A stretch of 64,000 nt of DNA from Oscillospiraceae bacterium. Lineage in GTDB: Bacteria; Bacillota; Clostridia; Oscillospirales; Oscillospiraceae. Both the position numbers and the translations under genes were made by a program. Positions 44,603-51,970 of the stretch are shown piece by piece. Within the stretch, counting starts at the first letter, position 1; every line of letters begins with the position of its first letter. The DNA lies in NCBI GenBank assembly GCA_015068155.1, contig SVLC01000001.1, forward strand, positions 21,850 through 85,849, in the 5' to 3' direction. The notes under the pieces are model-generated. The model was not told where the DNA came from. It saw only the letters and a program-made list of their open reading frames with translations, and did not search any database.

Positions 44603-46414
44603 TCAGTAGTCCTTAGGGCTACCGCAGTTGGTGCATTTCTTGGTAAACAGGCCCTTGAAGGAACCGCCACAGTATTGGCAGAGGCCTCTGCCTCGCCACT
44701 GATTCTGCTGGCTAATCCATGCTGCCTCTGTGGCAGCCCGTGCTTGGGCTTCCTGGAGTTCTCTGCGAAGCAGCTGTGCCAAACCCTTGCTGTTTTGTAG
44801 GAGTGTATCGGCGTTACCATACCCGGGAATAGACTCAAATCCCGCAGCCGCCTCAGCCGCCAATCGGATTCGCTCCTGCCACGATCGATTTTGCTCATTG
44901 GCTTGGCACAACTTCGCGTAAGCCGCCGTATATGTGCCGCGTTTTTTACTCTGAGATGCCTTTTCTTCACACTGTGCTGCCATTATGCGACTGTCTCTAA
45001 ATTCACCTAACGAATGAAATTCATTTGCCGCATTCTGCAACGCCCGTTCATCATTGCTGTTTTCCAATATTTCGCGGGCGTTGATATATCTTGTCTGTCT
45101 ATCCCGTTCTTCCTGCTCAGCCTCTCTTTGGGTGCGCACCTCCGCGTCCTTTTTCTGGCACATGATCTTTTTCAGCCCCACTGTCAAACACTTGGCAAGA
45201 TATTTACGGTGTGCTCGCTCCCGAATCTCAGAAAGTGTTTTGCTAACAGCGGGATCACTGAAACGAATAGCACGTTCAAAATTCTTATCGTCATGCAGTT
45301 TGATGAAATATTCGTCAATCTGTTGTGCATTGTTTAAATGCAGCGCAGACAACACCTTGCCCAAATACGCTCCACCATCCTGAGGATTTTGGTCCAAGGC
45401 TTTTTCAAAAAACTCATTTGCCTTGGCAAAATCGTTGTCCTCCAGGGCAAACTGACCACGCATAACCATAGCGCTGGCGTTGGAAGGCGGTGTCTGCACC
45501 ACAATGGTGGTCTCCTTCTGTCGGGGTAAAATCTTTTCAATGCCCCGCAGCAGATCCTGCATAGCTCCCACCTTACCCAGATCCTGAGCCTGGAGCTTGG
45601 CAAATTCCTTTGGCATATCGTAAGCATCCAGGCCCTTGAAGCAGGGGATCAGGTGCTTAGTCTTATCCCTGGCCATCAGTTTCAGATATCGGCTCCACTC
45701 ATTCTTCACCCAAACCGCATTGTAATACTCAAAATCCGTACCCACTGCCAGCATGATTTTGGCAGAATTCAGCGCGGCAAAAATATAGGGCTCATATTCC
45801 TGCCCCAACTTGTCTTCCAGAGTAATGCGTGCAAAGAAAACGCGGTAACCCTTTGCCGTCAAGGCATCATAAATATCCTGAGCCAACACGGAATCCAGGG
45901 TACGGTCACCGTTTTCCGCCGTCTCCTTGTAGCAAATAAAGATATCATAGGGTACTTCGTTATTGGACACTGCTACAACGCTGCGGCGGATATCTTCAAT
46001 GCGTTTAGCCTCTGTCCGGTACACTTTTCGGGAAACCACATCCGCATTGTCATACACCTGTTCATAGTCCGGATCATCGAAAACGCTATCGAAGCTCGAT
46101 CGATGGCAGGTAGGAATCTTTTCACCGGTAGCTGGGTCATCCACATACTCAATGCCGTACTTACACAGCACCAAACCCCAATAGGCTTCTGCCTCCTGAG
46201 GGTATTCTGCCACGATAGACTCAAAAACCCCTGCGGCTTTATCAAATTCACAGGCAGTGCGCAACCGCTCCGCACGGGCAAATAAGGTTAGCTTCTTTTC
46301 GTTATCCATGGAGGGGATGGTCTGCTCCCTGCCGCAAAAATCGCATGTTGTTACTGTTACGCCAGGGGTTAGCGGCAACGGAGCTCCGCACATTTTGCAA
46401 CTAAGCACTGCCAT
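44603..46414 (-). CDS. Soluble zinc-ribbon TIR-domain protein
   Basis: 603 residues and no membrane helix. Zinc ribbon C6-C9/C24-C27, TPR-like region (AEAYWGLVLCKYGIEYV), TIR domain about 153-300 (VPYDIFICYKETAENG, VFFARITLEDKLGQEYEPYIFAAL in pieces, Glu208 as likely catalytic residue, VWVKNEWSRYL). A second TPR-like stretch, a charged coiled-coil region about 400-520 and a C-terminal ribbon (CQYCGG ... CTNCG) follow. It shares its first 300 residues' layout with the downstream membrane TIR protein, 37 bases away. Bacterial TIR domains often cleave NAD+ or make signalling nucleotides in defence; function here is not shown. Confidence 0.88.
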   Translation of the reverse strand: MAVLSCKMCGAPLPLTPGVTVTTCDFCGREQTIPSMDNEKKLTLFARAERLRTACEFDKAAGVFESIVAEYPQEAEAYWGLVLCKYGIEYVDDPATGEKIPTCHRSSFDSVFDDPDYEQVYDNADVVSRKVYRTEAKRIEDIRRSVVAVSNNEVPYDIFICYKETAENGDRTLDSVLAQDIYDALTAKGYRVFFARITLEDKLGQEYEPYIFAALNSAKIMLAVGTDFEYYNAVWVKNEWSRYLKLMARDKTKHLIPCFKGLDAYDMPKEFAKLQAQDLGKVGAMQDLLRGIEKILPRQKETTIVVQTPPSNASAMVMRGQFALEDNDFAKANEFFEKALDQNPQDGGAYLGKVLSALHLNNAQQIDEYFIKLHDDKNFERAIRFSDPAVSKTLSEIRERAHRKYLAKCLTVGLKKIMCQKKDAEVRTQREAEQEERDRQTRYINAREILENSNDERALQNAANEFHSLGEFRDSRIMAAQCEEKASQSKKRGTYTAAYAKLCQANEQNRSWQERIRLAAEAAAGFESIPGYGNADTLLQNSKGLAQLLRRELQEAQARAATEAAWISQQNQWRGRGLCQYCGGSFKGLFTKKCTNCGSPKDY

Positions 46415-46593
46415 ACGTACTACATTTCTCCTTTTTCCTGCATTCTGTTATTTTTAGGGGCAATCGATTTCCAATCTTTCCAAGCACTCCTTTGGGATGC
46501 TTTCTCGTCAATTGTGTAGGCCGCTTTTTCCAGTATTTCCCCAGGGGTGGGCAGTATGCCCACCCGGGGATCTGTTTACTGTTCCTTCTGCCT

Positions 46594-47133
46594 TTATGTG
46601 TTCCACGCAAAGGGCTTATAGGCAGCATGGTCTTCCGATACCAATGCACGGGCAATCAGGGTGCGGTCAGCCGAGTTGATCTTGCCGTTTCCGTTGACAT
46701 CTGCGGCAAAGCGCTGGGGATCCGACAACGTCTGATCGGATACCAGATAGCCGGCCAACAGAGTATTATCGGCTTCTTCCAAGATGCCATTACCGTCCAC
46801 ATCACCAATTACCACCAACAGCACTTCTTCTACCCCATCAGGCGCGATGAAGGAATAGCTGCGGTCACCATTGTCAGTACAAGGAATTTCCACATAGCTT
46901 TGCGCCATAGCATCCCAGTAGCCCAACTTGCAGGCCTGGGTGTTTTTCACCGTGACCACATTGCCATGAACGGTGTAAGGCACATTCCGGGAGATCACTT
47001 GCAGCGGCTTCTCCGCGCCACAGATGCACGAGCCGGTGCTGAAATCGTGGGTTTCTCCTTCGATTTCTGCTTCCCCGCATTCCAAAATAAGCCATGTCGT
47101 ATTTTCCGTCACATATTTCGCATTATGTGGCAA
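46594..47133 (-). pseudogene. 3' fragment of a secreted dockerin-containing protein
   Basis: Up to 179 residues if read from a TTG at 47133; no ATG, no ribosome site, no signal peptide. A short beta-rich region with CICGAE is followed by a type-I-like dockerin with two calcium loops (GDVDGNGILEEADNTLLAGYL and ADVNGNGKINSADRTLIARAL, each in pieces). The open frame begins inside the left inverted repeat of the probable invertible segment, as if an upstream coding part had been exchanged or lost there. It could be a remnant or a swappable 3' cassette. A CCCCGGGTGGGCA hairpin lies at 46546-46572 after it. Confidence 0.6.
47107..47129 (+). repeat. Left inverted repeat of the probable invertible segment
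   Basis: CGTCACATA-T-TTCGCATTATGTG; 22 of 23 bases match the reverse complement of 47349-47371. Each copy is itself two opposed arms (CACATAA / TTATGTG) around an asymmetric TTCGC centre, the layout of a tyrosine-recombinase core site. Confidence 0.85.
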
Positions 47134-47155
47134 GAATGTTCACAATTTAATTAAA

Positions 47156-47184
47156 ATTTTACTCCTTTGCCATATGAAAGTCAA
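47156..47184 (-). promoter_or_regulatory. Promoter inside the invertible segment
   Basis: Minus strand TTGACT (47179-47184), 17-bp spacer, TAAAAT (47156-47161). Confidence 0.7.
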
Positions 47185-47248
47185 GTGTTCCAGTATTTAT
47201 TGTGAAATTATTGTGAATTTTGGGGTTCGCAATTAAAAATAAATGCGA

Positions 47249-47297
47249 AAAATACACCCTTATAGACCTTTAAAATTGGAAGGCATGATAAGGGTGT
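47249..47297 (-). terminator. Terminator of the tyrosine recombinase, inside the invertible segment
   Basis: Minus strand stem ACACCCTTAT / ATAAGGGTGT with an inner GCCTT/AAGGT pair, followed by ATTTTTCG. Confidence 0.75.
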
Positions 47298-47348
47298 GTT
47301 TGTCATGCTTGCTGCGTGTATATGTAAATTTCATTGTATCGCTTTTAT

Positions 47349-47371
47349 CACATAATGCGAATTATGTGACG
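47349..47371 (-). repeat. Right inverted repeat of the probable invertible segment
   Basis: Read on the minus strand it begins CGTCACATAATTCGC and ends ATTATGTG, matching the left repeat at 22 of 23 positions. Confidence 0.85.
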
Positions 47372-47375
47372 ATTG

Positions 47376-48215
47376 TTAAATTACCAGTCCCAGGCGTTCG
47401 TTCTTGTGGCGGTGCTCGGTGCCGGTGGTCATGATATAGATACGGGTAGTATTGATACTGCTGTGGCCCAGAATGTCCGCCAGCTTGGCGATGTCCTTTT
47501 CGATGCCGTAAAATGTGCGGGCAAACAGTTTTCTTAGATTATGAGGAAACACCTTCGTTTCCTTCACGCCTGCCGTCCGGCAAAGCGCCTTCATCTGCCG
47601 CAAAATGCTGCTGCGGTCCAGCGGTTTTCCGTTCCGTCCAACAAAGATCTCCCCTACCCGGATGTTTTTCTGCTTAGCGTAATTTAATAATAACTTTTTT
47701 AGCTTGCCCGGAACAAAAATGGTCCGGGTCTTATTTTTGCAGCTGACAACGATCTGCCCCTGGCGCACCGATTCAACCGTGAAGTATTTCAGCTCCGACA
47801 CCCGGATGCCGGTACCGCAAATGGTCTGCAGTACCAGATTTAGTTGCGGATTTTTCTGCGCTACGGCCAAAAGACGCAGGTATTCAGCTTTCGTCAATTC
47901 TCGTTCCTCTGCACAATAGGTCTGCCGCTGCAGACGGATATTTTTCACCCGGCAATCCTGCCATCCTAAAAAAGCAAAAAAGCTGTTGAGGGAGGCCAGC
48001 ATGGAATTGATCGAGCGCACCGCATAGCCTTGTTCCGACAATCCCCTTTTCCATGCCACCACCAATTCCTTGGTTACTTCCCGGCTATCCGCAAAACGAC
48101 AGAACAGCCCCACATCACGAAGGTATTTTTCTACCGTCGCTTCGCTTTTCTCCTCCTGCCGCAGATAAATTCCAAATGCGTTAATCTGCTTCTCCGCCAA
48201 AAACCGTTGTTCCAT
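47376..48215 (-). CDS. XerC/D-like tyrosine recombinase
   Basis: 279 residues. N-terminal SAM-like core-binding domain (FGIYLRQEEKSEATVEKYLRD in pieces; VRSINSMLASLNSFFAFLG) and catalytic domain with Arg138 (GTGIRVSEL), Lys160 region, His225-x-x-Arg228 (FPHNLRKLF), His251 (LGHSSINTT) and nucleophile Tyr260. All six catalytic positions look intact. GGAGG precedes the ATG at 48215. It lies beside the 23-bp inverted repeats, so it is the obvious candidate to invert them; it might instead mobilise the island bounded by the 113-bp repeats. Confidence 0.92.
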   Translation of the reverse strand: MEQRFLAEKQINAFGIYLRQEEKSEATVEKYLRDVGLFCRFADSREVTKELVVAWKRGLSEQGYAVRSINSMLASLNSFFAFLGWQDCRVKNIRLQRQTYCAEERELTKAEYLRLLAVAQKNPQLNLVLQTICGTGIRVSELKYFTVESVRQGQIVVSCKNKTRTIFVPGKLKKLLLNYAKQKNIRVGEIFVGRNGKPLDRSSILRQMKALCRTAGVKETKVFPHNLRKLFARTFYGIEKDIAKLADILGHSSINTTRIYIMTTGTEHRHKNERLGLVI

Positions 48216-48339
48216 ATAAATGCCTCCTGCGAATATAGATAACCTTATTTTACACAGAAATCTGCGAAAACAACACTTCTCCCCTTTTAATTGATAAACC
48301 AAGTTTAGCTTTGGTAATATTGCCCCTTAAAAGCACTAC

Positions 48340-48366
48340 CGCCCCGGGTCACTACGATCCGGGGCG
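48340..48366. terminator. Hairpin between repeat copy 3 and the recombinase
   Basis: CGCCCCGG / CCGGGGCG with an 11-base loop; weak T-run (TGCTTTT) on the minus side. In the 316-base gap 48216-48531 there is also repeat copy 3 and a weak TTGTTT/TAAAAT promoter about 50 bases before the recombinase. Confidence 0.55.
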
Positions 48367-48371
48367 TGTTG

Positions 48372-48484
48372 CTTGTCCACTTATGCAATCAGCATAGCTG
48401 CATAGCGGATTTTGGTATGATGGTTATAGTCAGTGGACAGAAACTCCCCTAGTGTCCGCCAGAGGGAGTTTCCTCGCGCATCAA
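48372..48484. repeat. Copy 3 of the three-copy intergenic repeat
   Basis: 113 bp in the same orientation as 36821-36934, with the AAACTCCC/GGGAGTTT hairpin and the same GCGCATCAA end. Copies 2 and 3 bracket the tyrosine recombinase, dockerin fragment and TIR/SPFH operon (11.5 kb). Confidence 0.85.
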
Positions 48485-48531
48485 TACTTCTTCATTACCC
48501 TCGCCTCAAATGGCGGTTTTTCGACGAAAGA

Positions 48532-49821
48532 TTACTTGCCACAGCAGTTTTTATATTTTCTGCCGCTACCGCAGGGGCAAGGGGCATTACGAGATGGGCC
48601 ACCGACAAGCGTCAGTTTTGGTTTTTCTTCCGGCCCATCAAACAGGCTCATTTGTCCCACCGGCGCAATCCTTTCAGCAAGCTTCTTCCCCTTATCAGAC
48701 ATAGCAAACATCTCGTTAGGGGTACGTCCGCAATTTGCATGCTTGTGGGTGGTGTTGTTCAAATCTTTATACAATGCTGCAAACTCTCCGATGTCCCAGT
48801 GTTTGTTGAATGTAAGTCCCTCTGCTTCTACAATGTTGACAACTTCCTGCATCGGGGCATCGATTACAATAATCTCCTGAATTGCGGTACAGAAGTCCTC
48901 CACTGGCAATGTCAGTTTTGCCGCTCTGCGCTGCAGATATTTTAGCATCGCAGTACGTGCTGGCGTAACAGGATAGTAGTCCGGATCCGCATATTTCAAA
49001 AATTCTGCTTTGGGAAGCACTTTATATTCTTTCCCTTTTTGCTGACGACGGAGATCATAAATATCACTTTCTGGGTCATCTACGAACAAATAGTCTGCGA
49101 TGACTTCCCCAGCTTCCAGTATTTCTTTATCTGTGTTTGTGGGCATATCCCTGCGCTCAAGGACTTCATAGTCGTTATCCATACGGCCAATCAAGCTTGC
49201 GGCTCTGATAAATGCGACTGTGTCCACGGGAGCATTTTGCTCATTATAAATTTCATACAGTTTTGCCAGCGAAACCAACCCATACAGTCTGGCCGCCGCA
49301 TCCATGTAAGTATGAATCAGGTCGACTTGTTCTTTGCTGAGGGGAACCAACGCATATAACTCATCGATCTCTTCCTGAGACATTGGGCGATATTCGTCTT
49401 CATCATCGTATTCCCATTCTTCTTCGTCCCAATCGGGATGCTGTTCAGGAGATTCTCCCACAGAGCGGATGACGCGGGGAATATCAAGCTGCTCGTCCAA
49501 TTCACGCAGTACCTTGCACTGAAAACGCCATTCGTCACCAAAGTCAAACACATATTTGAATTGGTCGCCTTTGGACAATTTCAATTTTTCCAGCTTATAG
49601 CTCTTGGTCAAGCGCTCGTCTCCGCGCATTTTCATGGAAAAGAACGCAGCATAGCCACTCCAATAATGGTTGTCCATAAAGAACGCATGGGCATGGTCAT
49701 CATCAAAATCAAAGGCGCTGATAATAGCCTTATGCAGTTTGTAAAGGGTTGCGGACTTGGATATTTGAATATGCCGGTAACAGCCTGTTCCGGCAGATAC
49801 ACTGATCACATAACTTCCCAT
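48532..49821 (-). CDS. IS1096 passenger TnpR/pRiA4b ORF-3-like protein with SEC-C metal motif
   Basis: 429 residues. The N-terminal 130 residues match the pRiA4b ORF-3-like fold (YRHIQISKSATLYKLHKAI split, FSMKMRGDERLTKSY, KYVFDFGDEWRFQCKV). A long helical middle part and a C-terminal SEC-C zinc motif (NAPCPCGSGRKYKNCC) follow. Such proteins are widespread in gut Firmicutes and often near mobile DNA; their function is not known. It precedes no obvious partner but is 14 bases downstream of the next gene on this strand, so the three genes 48.5-51.3 kb look like one operon. Confidence 0.8.
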   Translation of the reverse strand: MGSYVISVSAGTGCYRHIQISKSATLYKLHKAIISAFDFDDDHAHAFFMDNHYWSGYAAFFSMKMRGDERLTKSYKLEKLKLSKGDQFKYVFDFGDEWRFQCKVLRELDEQLDIPRVIRSVGESPEQHPDWDEEEWEYDDEDEYRPMSQEEIDELYALVPLSKEQVDLIHTYMDAAARLYGLVSLAKLYEIYNEQNAPVDTVAFIRAASLIGRMDNDYEVLERRDMPTNTDKEILEAGEVIADYLFVDDPESDIYDLRRQQKGKEYKVLPKAEFLKYADPDYYPVTPARTAMLKYLQRRAAKLTLPVEDFCTAIQEIIVIDAPMQEVVNIVEAEGLTFNKHWDIGEFAALYKDLNNTTHKHANCGRTPNEMFAMSDKGKKLAERIAPVGQMSLFDGPEEKPKLTLVGGPSRNAPCPCGSGRKYKNCCGK

Positions 49822-49835
49822 ATCAAATCCTCTTT

Positions 49836-50177
49836 CTATATTCGTTCTGCATAAGCTTTGCTTTGCCGTGCCGCATATTTTACTGTTTCTGACAGTTCTT
49901 CGCTAAATCCATCCAGATCATCTTCCTGGATAATCTCATTGGCAAGCAGTGAAAGCAGATTGGAATACAACTGGCTTCTTCGCATATCCGCCACAACACC
50001 AACACTTTTCTTATCCATACGGATACGCTTTTCCAATTCCCAAAATTTATCGGAGGCAAGTCCTTCTCCCGAAAGAAGCCGAATATATTCCTGATTCAGC
50101 TTGTCCATATAAGCTTCCTGCCAGAGGGGCAGTTTCTCTCGGAATAGATTCCAGTCCTGTTCTTTTACATGATACAT
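49836..50177 (-). CDS. Small helical protein accompanying a YhcG-type nuclease
   Basis: 113 residues from the ATG at 50177: MYHVKEQDWNLFREKLPLW, YIRLLSGEGLASDKFWELEKRI, and KKSVGVVADMRRS. All helical, no membrane segment. Similar small proteins are often found beside DUF1016 nucleases. Role unknown. Confidence 0.7.
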   Translation of the reverse strand: MYHVKEQDWNLFREKLPLWQEAYMDKLNQEYIRLLSGEGLASDKFWELEKRIRMDKKSVGVVADMRRSQLYSNLLSLLANEIIQEDDLDGFSEELSETVKYAARQSKAYAERI

Positions 50178-50245
50178 CGTGGTTTCTCCCCTTACAGGCA
50201 CATCGTCATATAAGGCAGATGGATGATGCCTGTCAGCTTTTTGCT

Positions 50246-51265
50246 TCAATCATTCAATTTTTGAAAATCATCCAGCCGCAGCTCGCGTTTCAGTTCTTCC
50301 TCGGTCGGGAGGTAGGTGAAGTACTTGGAAGCGAAAATTTGGTTATTACTTTCTGGGAGCGTGTATTTTACGATGGCATCGCTCTTATCAGCGCAGAGGA
50401 CAATACCGATGGGAGGGTTATCACCCTCATTCATCAGTTCGCGGGTATAGTAGTTCACGTACATCTGCATTTGGCCAATGTCCTGGTGGGTGAGTTGGTC
50501 CATTTTCAAATCAATCAGCACAAAGCATTTCAGAATATAGTTGTAGAACACTAAGTCGATATAGAAGTTCTGGCCATCCAATGTGAACCGCTTCTGCCGT
50601 GCCACAAAGGAGAAACCACGGCCCAACTCCAGAAGGAACTGCTGCAAATGATCGATCAAAGCCTGCTCCAAGTCGCTTTCAAACACATGAGTATCCGGTT
50701 TGATTTGCAGGAATTCCATAACATAGGGATCTTTCACGATCTTCTCATATTGGGGCTTCGGCTCGGTTAACTGAATTTCAGCAGACACGGAGGCCTTGTC
50801 CTGGCTGGAAAGCAACCGCTGATAATACATTGTGTGAATTTGCCGCTCCAACTGACGGACGCTCCATGCGGATTTCGCACATTCTTCGGCGTAAAAAGTG
50901 CGTTCCTTCTCATCGGCGATCCGCATCAGCAAACGGTAATGCGACCAGCTCAATTCGCTACACAGTGTGTAGCGAATTGGGAACATACAGTAAAACTGCC
51001 GCATATTCTTCAAATTTGCAACGCTAAAGCCCTTGCCAAATTCGGAGGTTAGCTGCTGGGATAAGAACTGCAGGAGCTTCTTGCCATACTCAGCACGATC
51101 ATTTTCGCCGCAGGCTTTATAGATCTGTTCGCCAATTTCCCAGTAAGCCGTAACCATTGCAGAGTTGACAGCAGCGGCCATTGTGTGCTGAGCCTGAACG
51201 ATGGACTGACGAATAGCTGTATATGTTTGCTCCGGATTTTGGATAGTTTGAAGCTGATCGTCCAT
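50246..51265 (-). CDS. YhcG-type PDDEXK nuclease-family protein (DUF1016)
   Basis: 339 residues. N-terminal helical DUF1016_N (VNSAMVTAYWEIGEQIYKA, YGKKLLQFLSQQLTSEFGKGFS in pieces, LSWSHYRLLMRI). The C-terminal nuclease domain has GRGFSFVARQKRFTLDG, FYIDLVFYNYILKCFVLIDLKM in pieces with the D...xLK catalytic pattern, and IGIVLCADKSDAIVKYTL. DUF1016 proteins are tied to restriction-modification and mobile DNA; DNA cleavage is inferred from the fold. No methylase is nearby. Confidence 0.88.
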   Translation of the reverse strand: MDDQLQTIQNPEQTYTAIRQSIVQAQHTMAAAVNSAMVTAYWEIGEQIYKACGENDRAEYGKKLLQFLSQQLTSEFGKGFSVANLKNMRQFYCMFPIRYTLCSELSWSHYRLLMRIADEKERTFYAEECAKSAWSVRQLERQIHTMYYQRLLSSQDKASVSAEIQLTEPKPQYEKIVKDPYVMEFLQIKPDTHVFESDLEQALIDHLQQFLLELGRGFSFVARQKRFTLDGQNFYIDLVFYNYILKCFVLIDLKMDQLTHQDIGQMQMYVNYYTRELMNEGDNPPIGIVLCADKSDAIVKYTLPESNNQIFASKYFTYLPTEEELKRELRLDDFQKLND

Positions 51266-51297
51266 AATAGACCTCCCTGTAGTCGCCGTTTTGTTTT

Positions 51298-51327
51298 ATT
51301 ATATCATATCTGGAAAAGGAGTTGCAA
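51298..51327 (-). promoter_or_regulatory. Promoter of the nuclease operon
   Basis: Minus strand TTGCAA (51322-51327), 18-bp spacer, TATAAT (51298-51303), followed by an AGGGAGG ribosome site. Confidence 0.75.
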
Positions 51328-51436
51328 TAGAAATATGCGCCGTATTTTTATAAAGCAAAGGCTGCTTGGGCCATAATTACCCCATGCTTGTCCGCAACAC
51401 TTCGCTGTGCAGGGAAACCGCAAAGTTTCTTCCATC

Positions 51437-51475
51437 CATGTAATAAACTTTTATTTTTTAGAAGTTTGTTACATG
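51437..51475. terminator. A/T-rich hairpin between sigK 5' part and the nuclease operon
   Basis: CATGTAATAAACTTT pairs with GAAGTTTGTTACATG around a T-rich loop. In the 326-base gap 51266-51591 it is the main structure besides the nuclease promoter. Confidence 0.5.
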
Positions 51476-51591
51476 GTGTGTTTTCACGTCATTTTATTGC
51501 GAACATTCCGCTCCACAAAATGCGGCTTTTTGTTCCAAAATAGTTAAAATTCAAACTTCCAGCCATAGTCCAGAAAATCTTTGCCCGCGCA

Positions 51592-51789
51592 TCAAACCTT
51601 CTTCATAATGTGCGCCACCAGGCGGAGGTTGCGCTCGATCAGAATATTGCGGGCCTCCAGGTCACCCTGGGCGGCTTTTTCCAAATAATAGCGCTCCTCT
51701 TTTGCGGTCAGCGGTTTGGGAAAGCTGCCAGACTGCAATTGCAGTGAATAGAGCATATTGCTGAGCATCAGCCAGACGGCGGTTAACAT
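51592..51789 (-). CDS. sigK: 5' part of the split sigma-K gene (pro-region to region 2.1)
   Basis: 65 codons. The start MLTAVWLMLSNMLYSLQLQ resembles the sigma-K pro-segment; FPKPLTAKEERYYLEKAAQGDLEARNILIE (in pieces) and NLRLVAHIMKK are sigma-K regions 1.2-2.1. Homology ends at the second Lys (51598); a Val and a stop follow. GGAGGTGAGG precedes the ATG. The 3' part lies on the same strand at 6784-7164. Sigma-K normally continues after HIMKK with about 41 residues (DLISIGTIGLIKA ... ATYAARC) before IANEIL; these are in neither half. Confidence 0.93.
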   Translation of the reverse strand: MLTAVWLMLSNMLYSLQLQSGSFPKPLTAKEERYYLEKAAQGDLEARNILIERNLRLVAHIMKKV

Positions 51790-51875
51790 CGCCTCACCTC
51801 CGCTACTACCCTATTCGCCCCAGCCCGTCCTTTTTCTCAGAATTTTATGGAGGTCACCCCTTACTGCCACATCCA

Positions 51876-51912
51876 GCGCAAAACGCCCATTTCCTTTGCG
51901 GAAATGGGCGCC
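51876..51912 (-). terminator. Terminator of the VTC/DUF4956 unit
   Basis: Stem CGCCCATTTCC / GGAAATGGGCG followed by TTTTGC on the minus strand, about 60 bases after the DUF4956 stop. Confidence 0.8.
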
Positions 51913-51970
51913 ATTAGACTTATACAATTCCCTTTCTCAGGTCTGCATGGTTCGGGAGAAGTATCCCCCA

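Larger units (their letters stand above)
47107..47371. other. Probable invertible promoter segment beside a tyrosine recombinase
   Basis: Inverted repeats of 23 bp enclose 219 bp (47130-47348). Inside are a minus-strand promoter (47156-47184) pointing out toward the dockerin fragment and TIR operon, and a terminator for the recombinase transcript. Five bases beyond the right repeat the recombinase coding sequence ends. Inversion would turn the promoter toward the recombinase's 3' end and silence the downstream genes. Inferred from layout; inversion itself has not been seen. Confidence 0.7.
7159..51597 (-). mobile_element. sigK-intervening (skin-like) segment, about 44.4 kb
   Basis: The two sigK parts lie in the same orientation and correct order for reassembly by excision of everything between, and a large serine recombinase abuts the 3' junction. 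Contents are not phage-like: kdp remnant, glycine/C1 operon, fructan locus, thiamine operon, toxin-antitoxin, TIR island. Missing region 2 codons, a second tnpV and the gcvPA/kdpD fusion suggest that the element has been rearranged or that later insertions enlarged it. Whether it still excises is unknown. Confidence 0.6.

Noticed and set aside
51592-51789. The sigK 5' fragment as a plain decayed pseudogene
   Set aside because: It has an intact start, ribosome site and perfect family motifs, and its other part lies beside a recombinase in the right orientation; a split gene fits better, although restoration is not proven.
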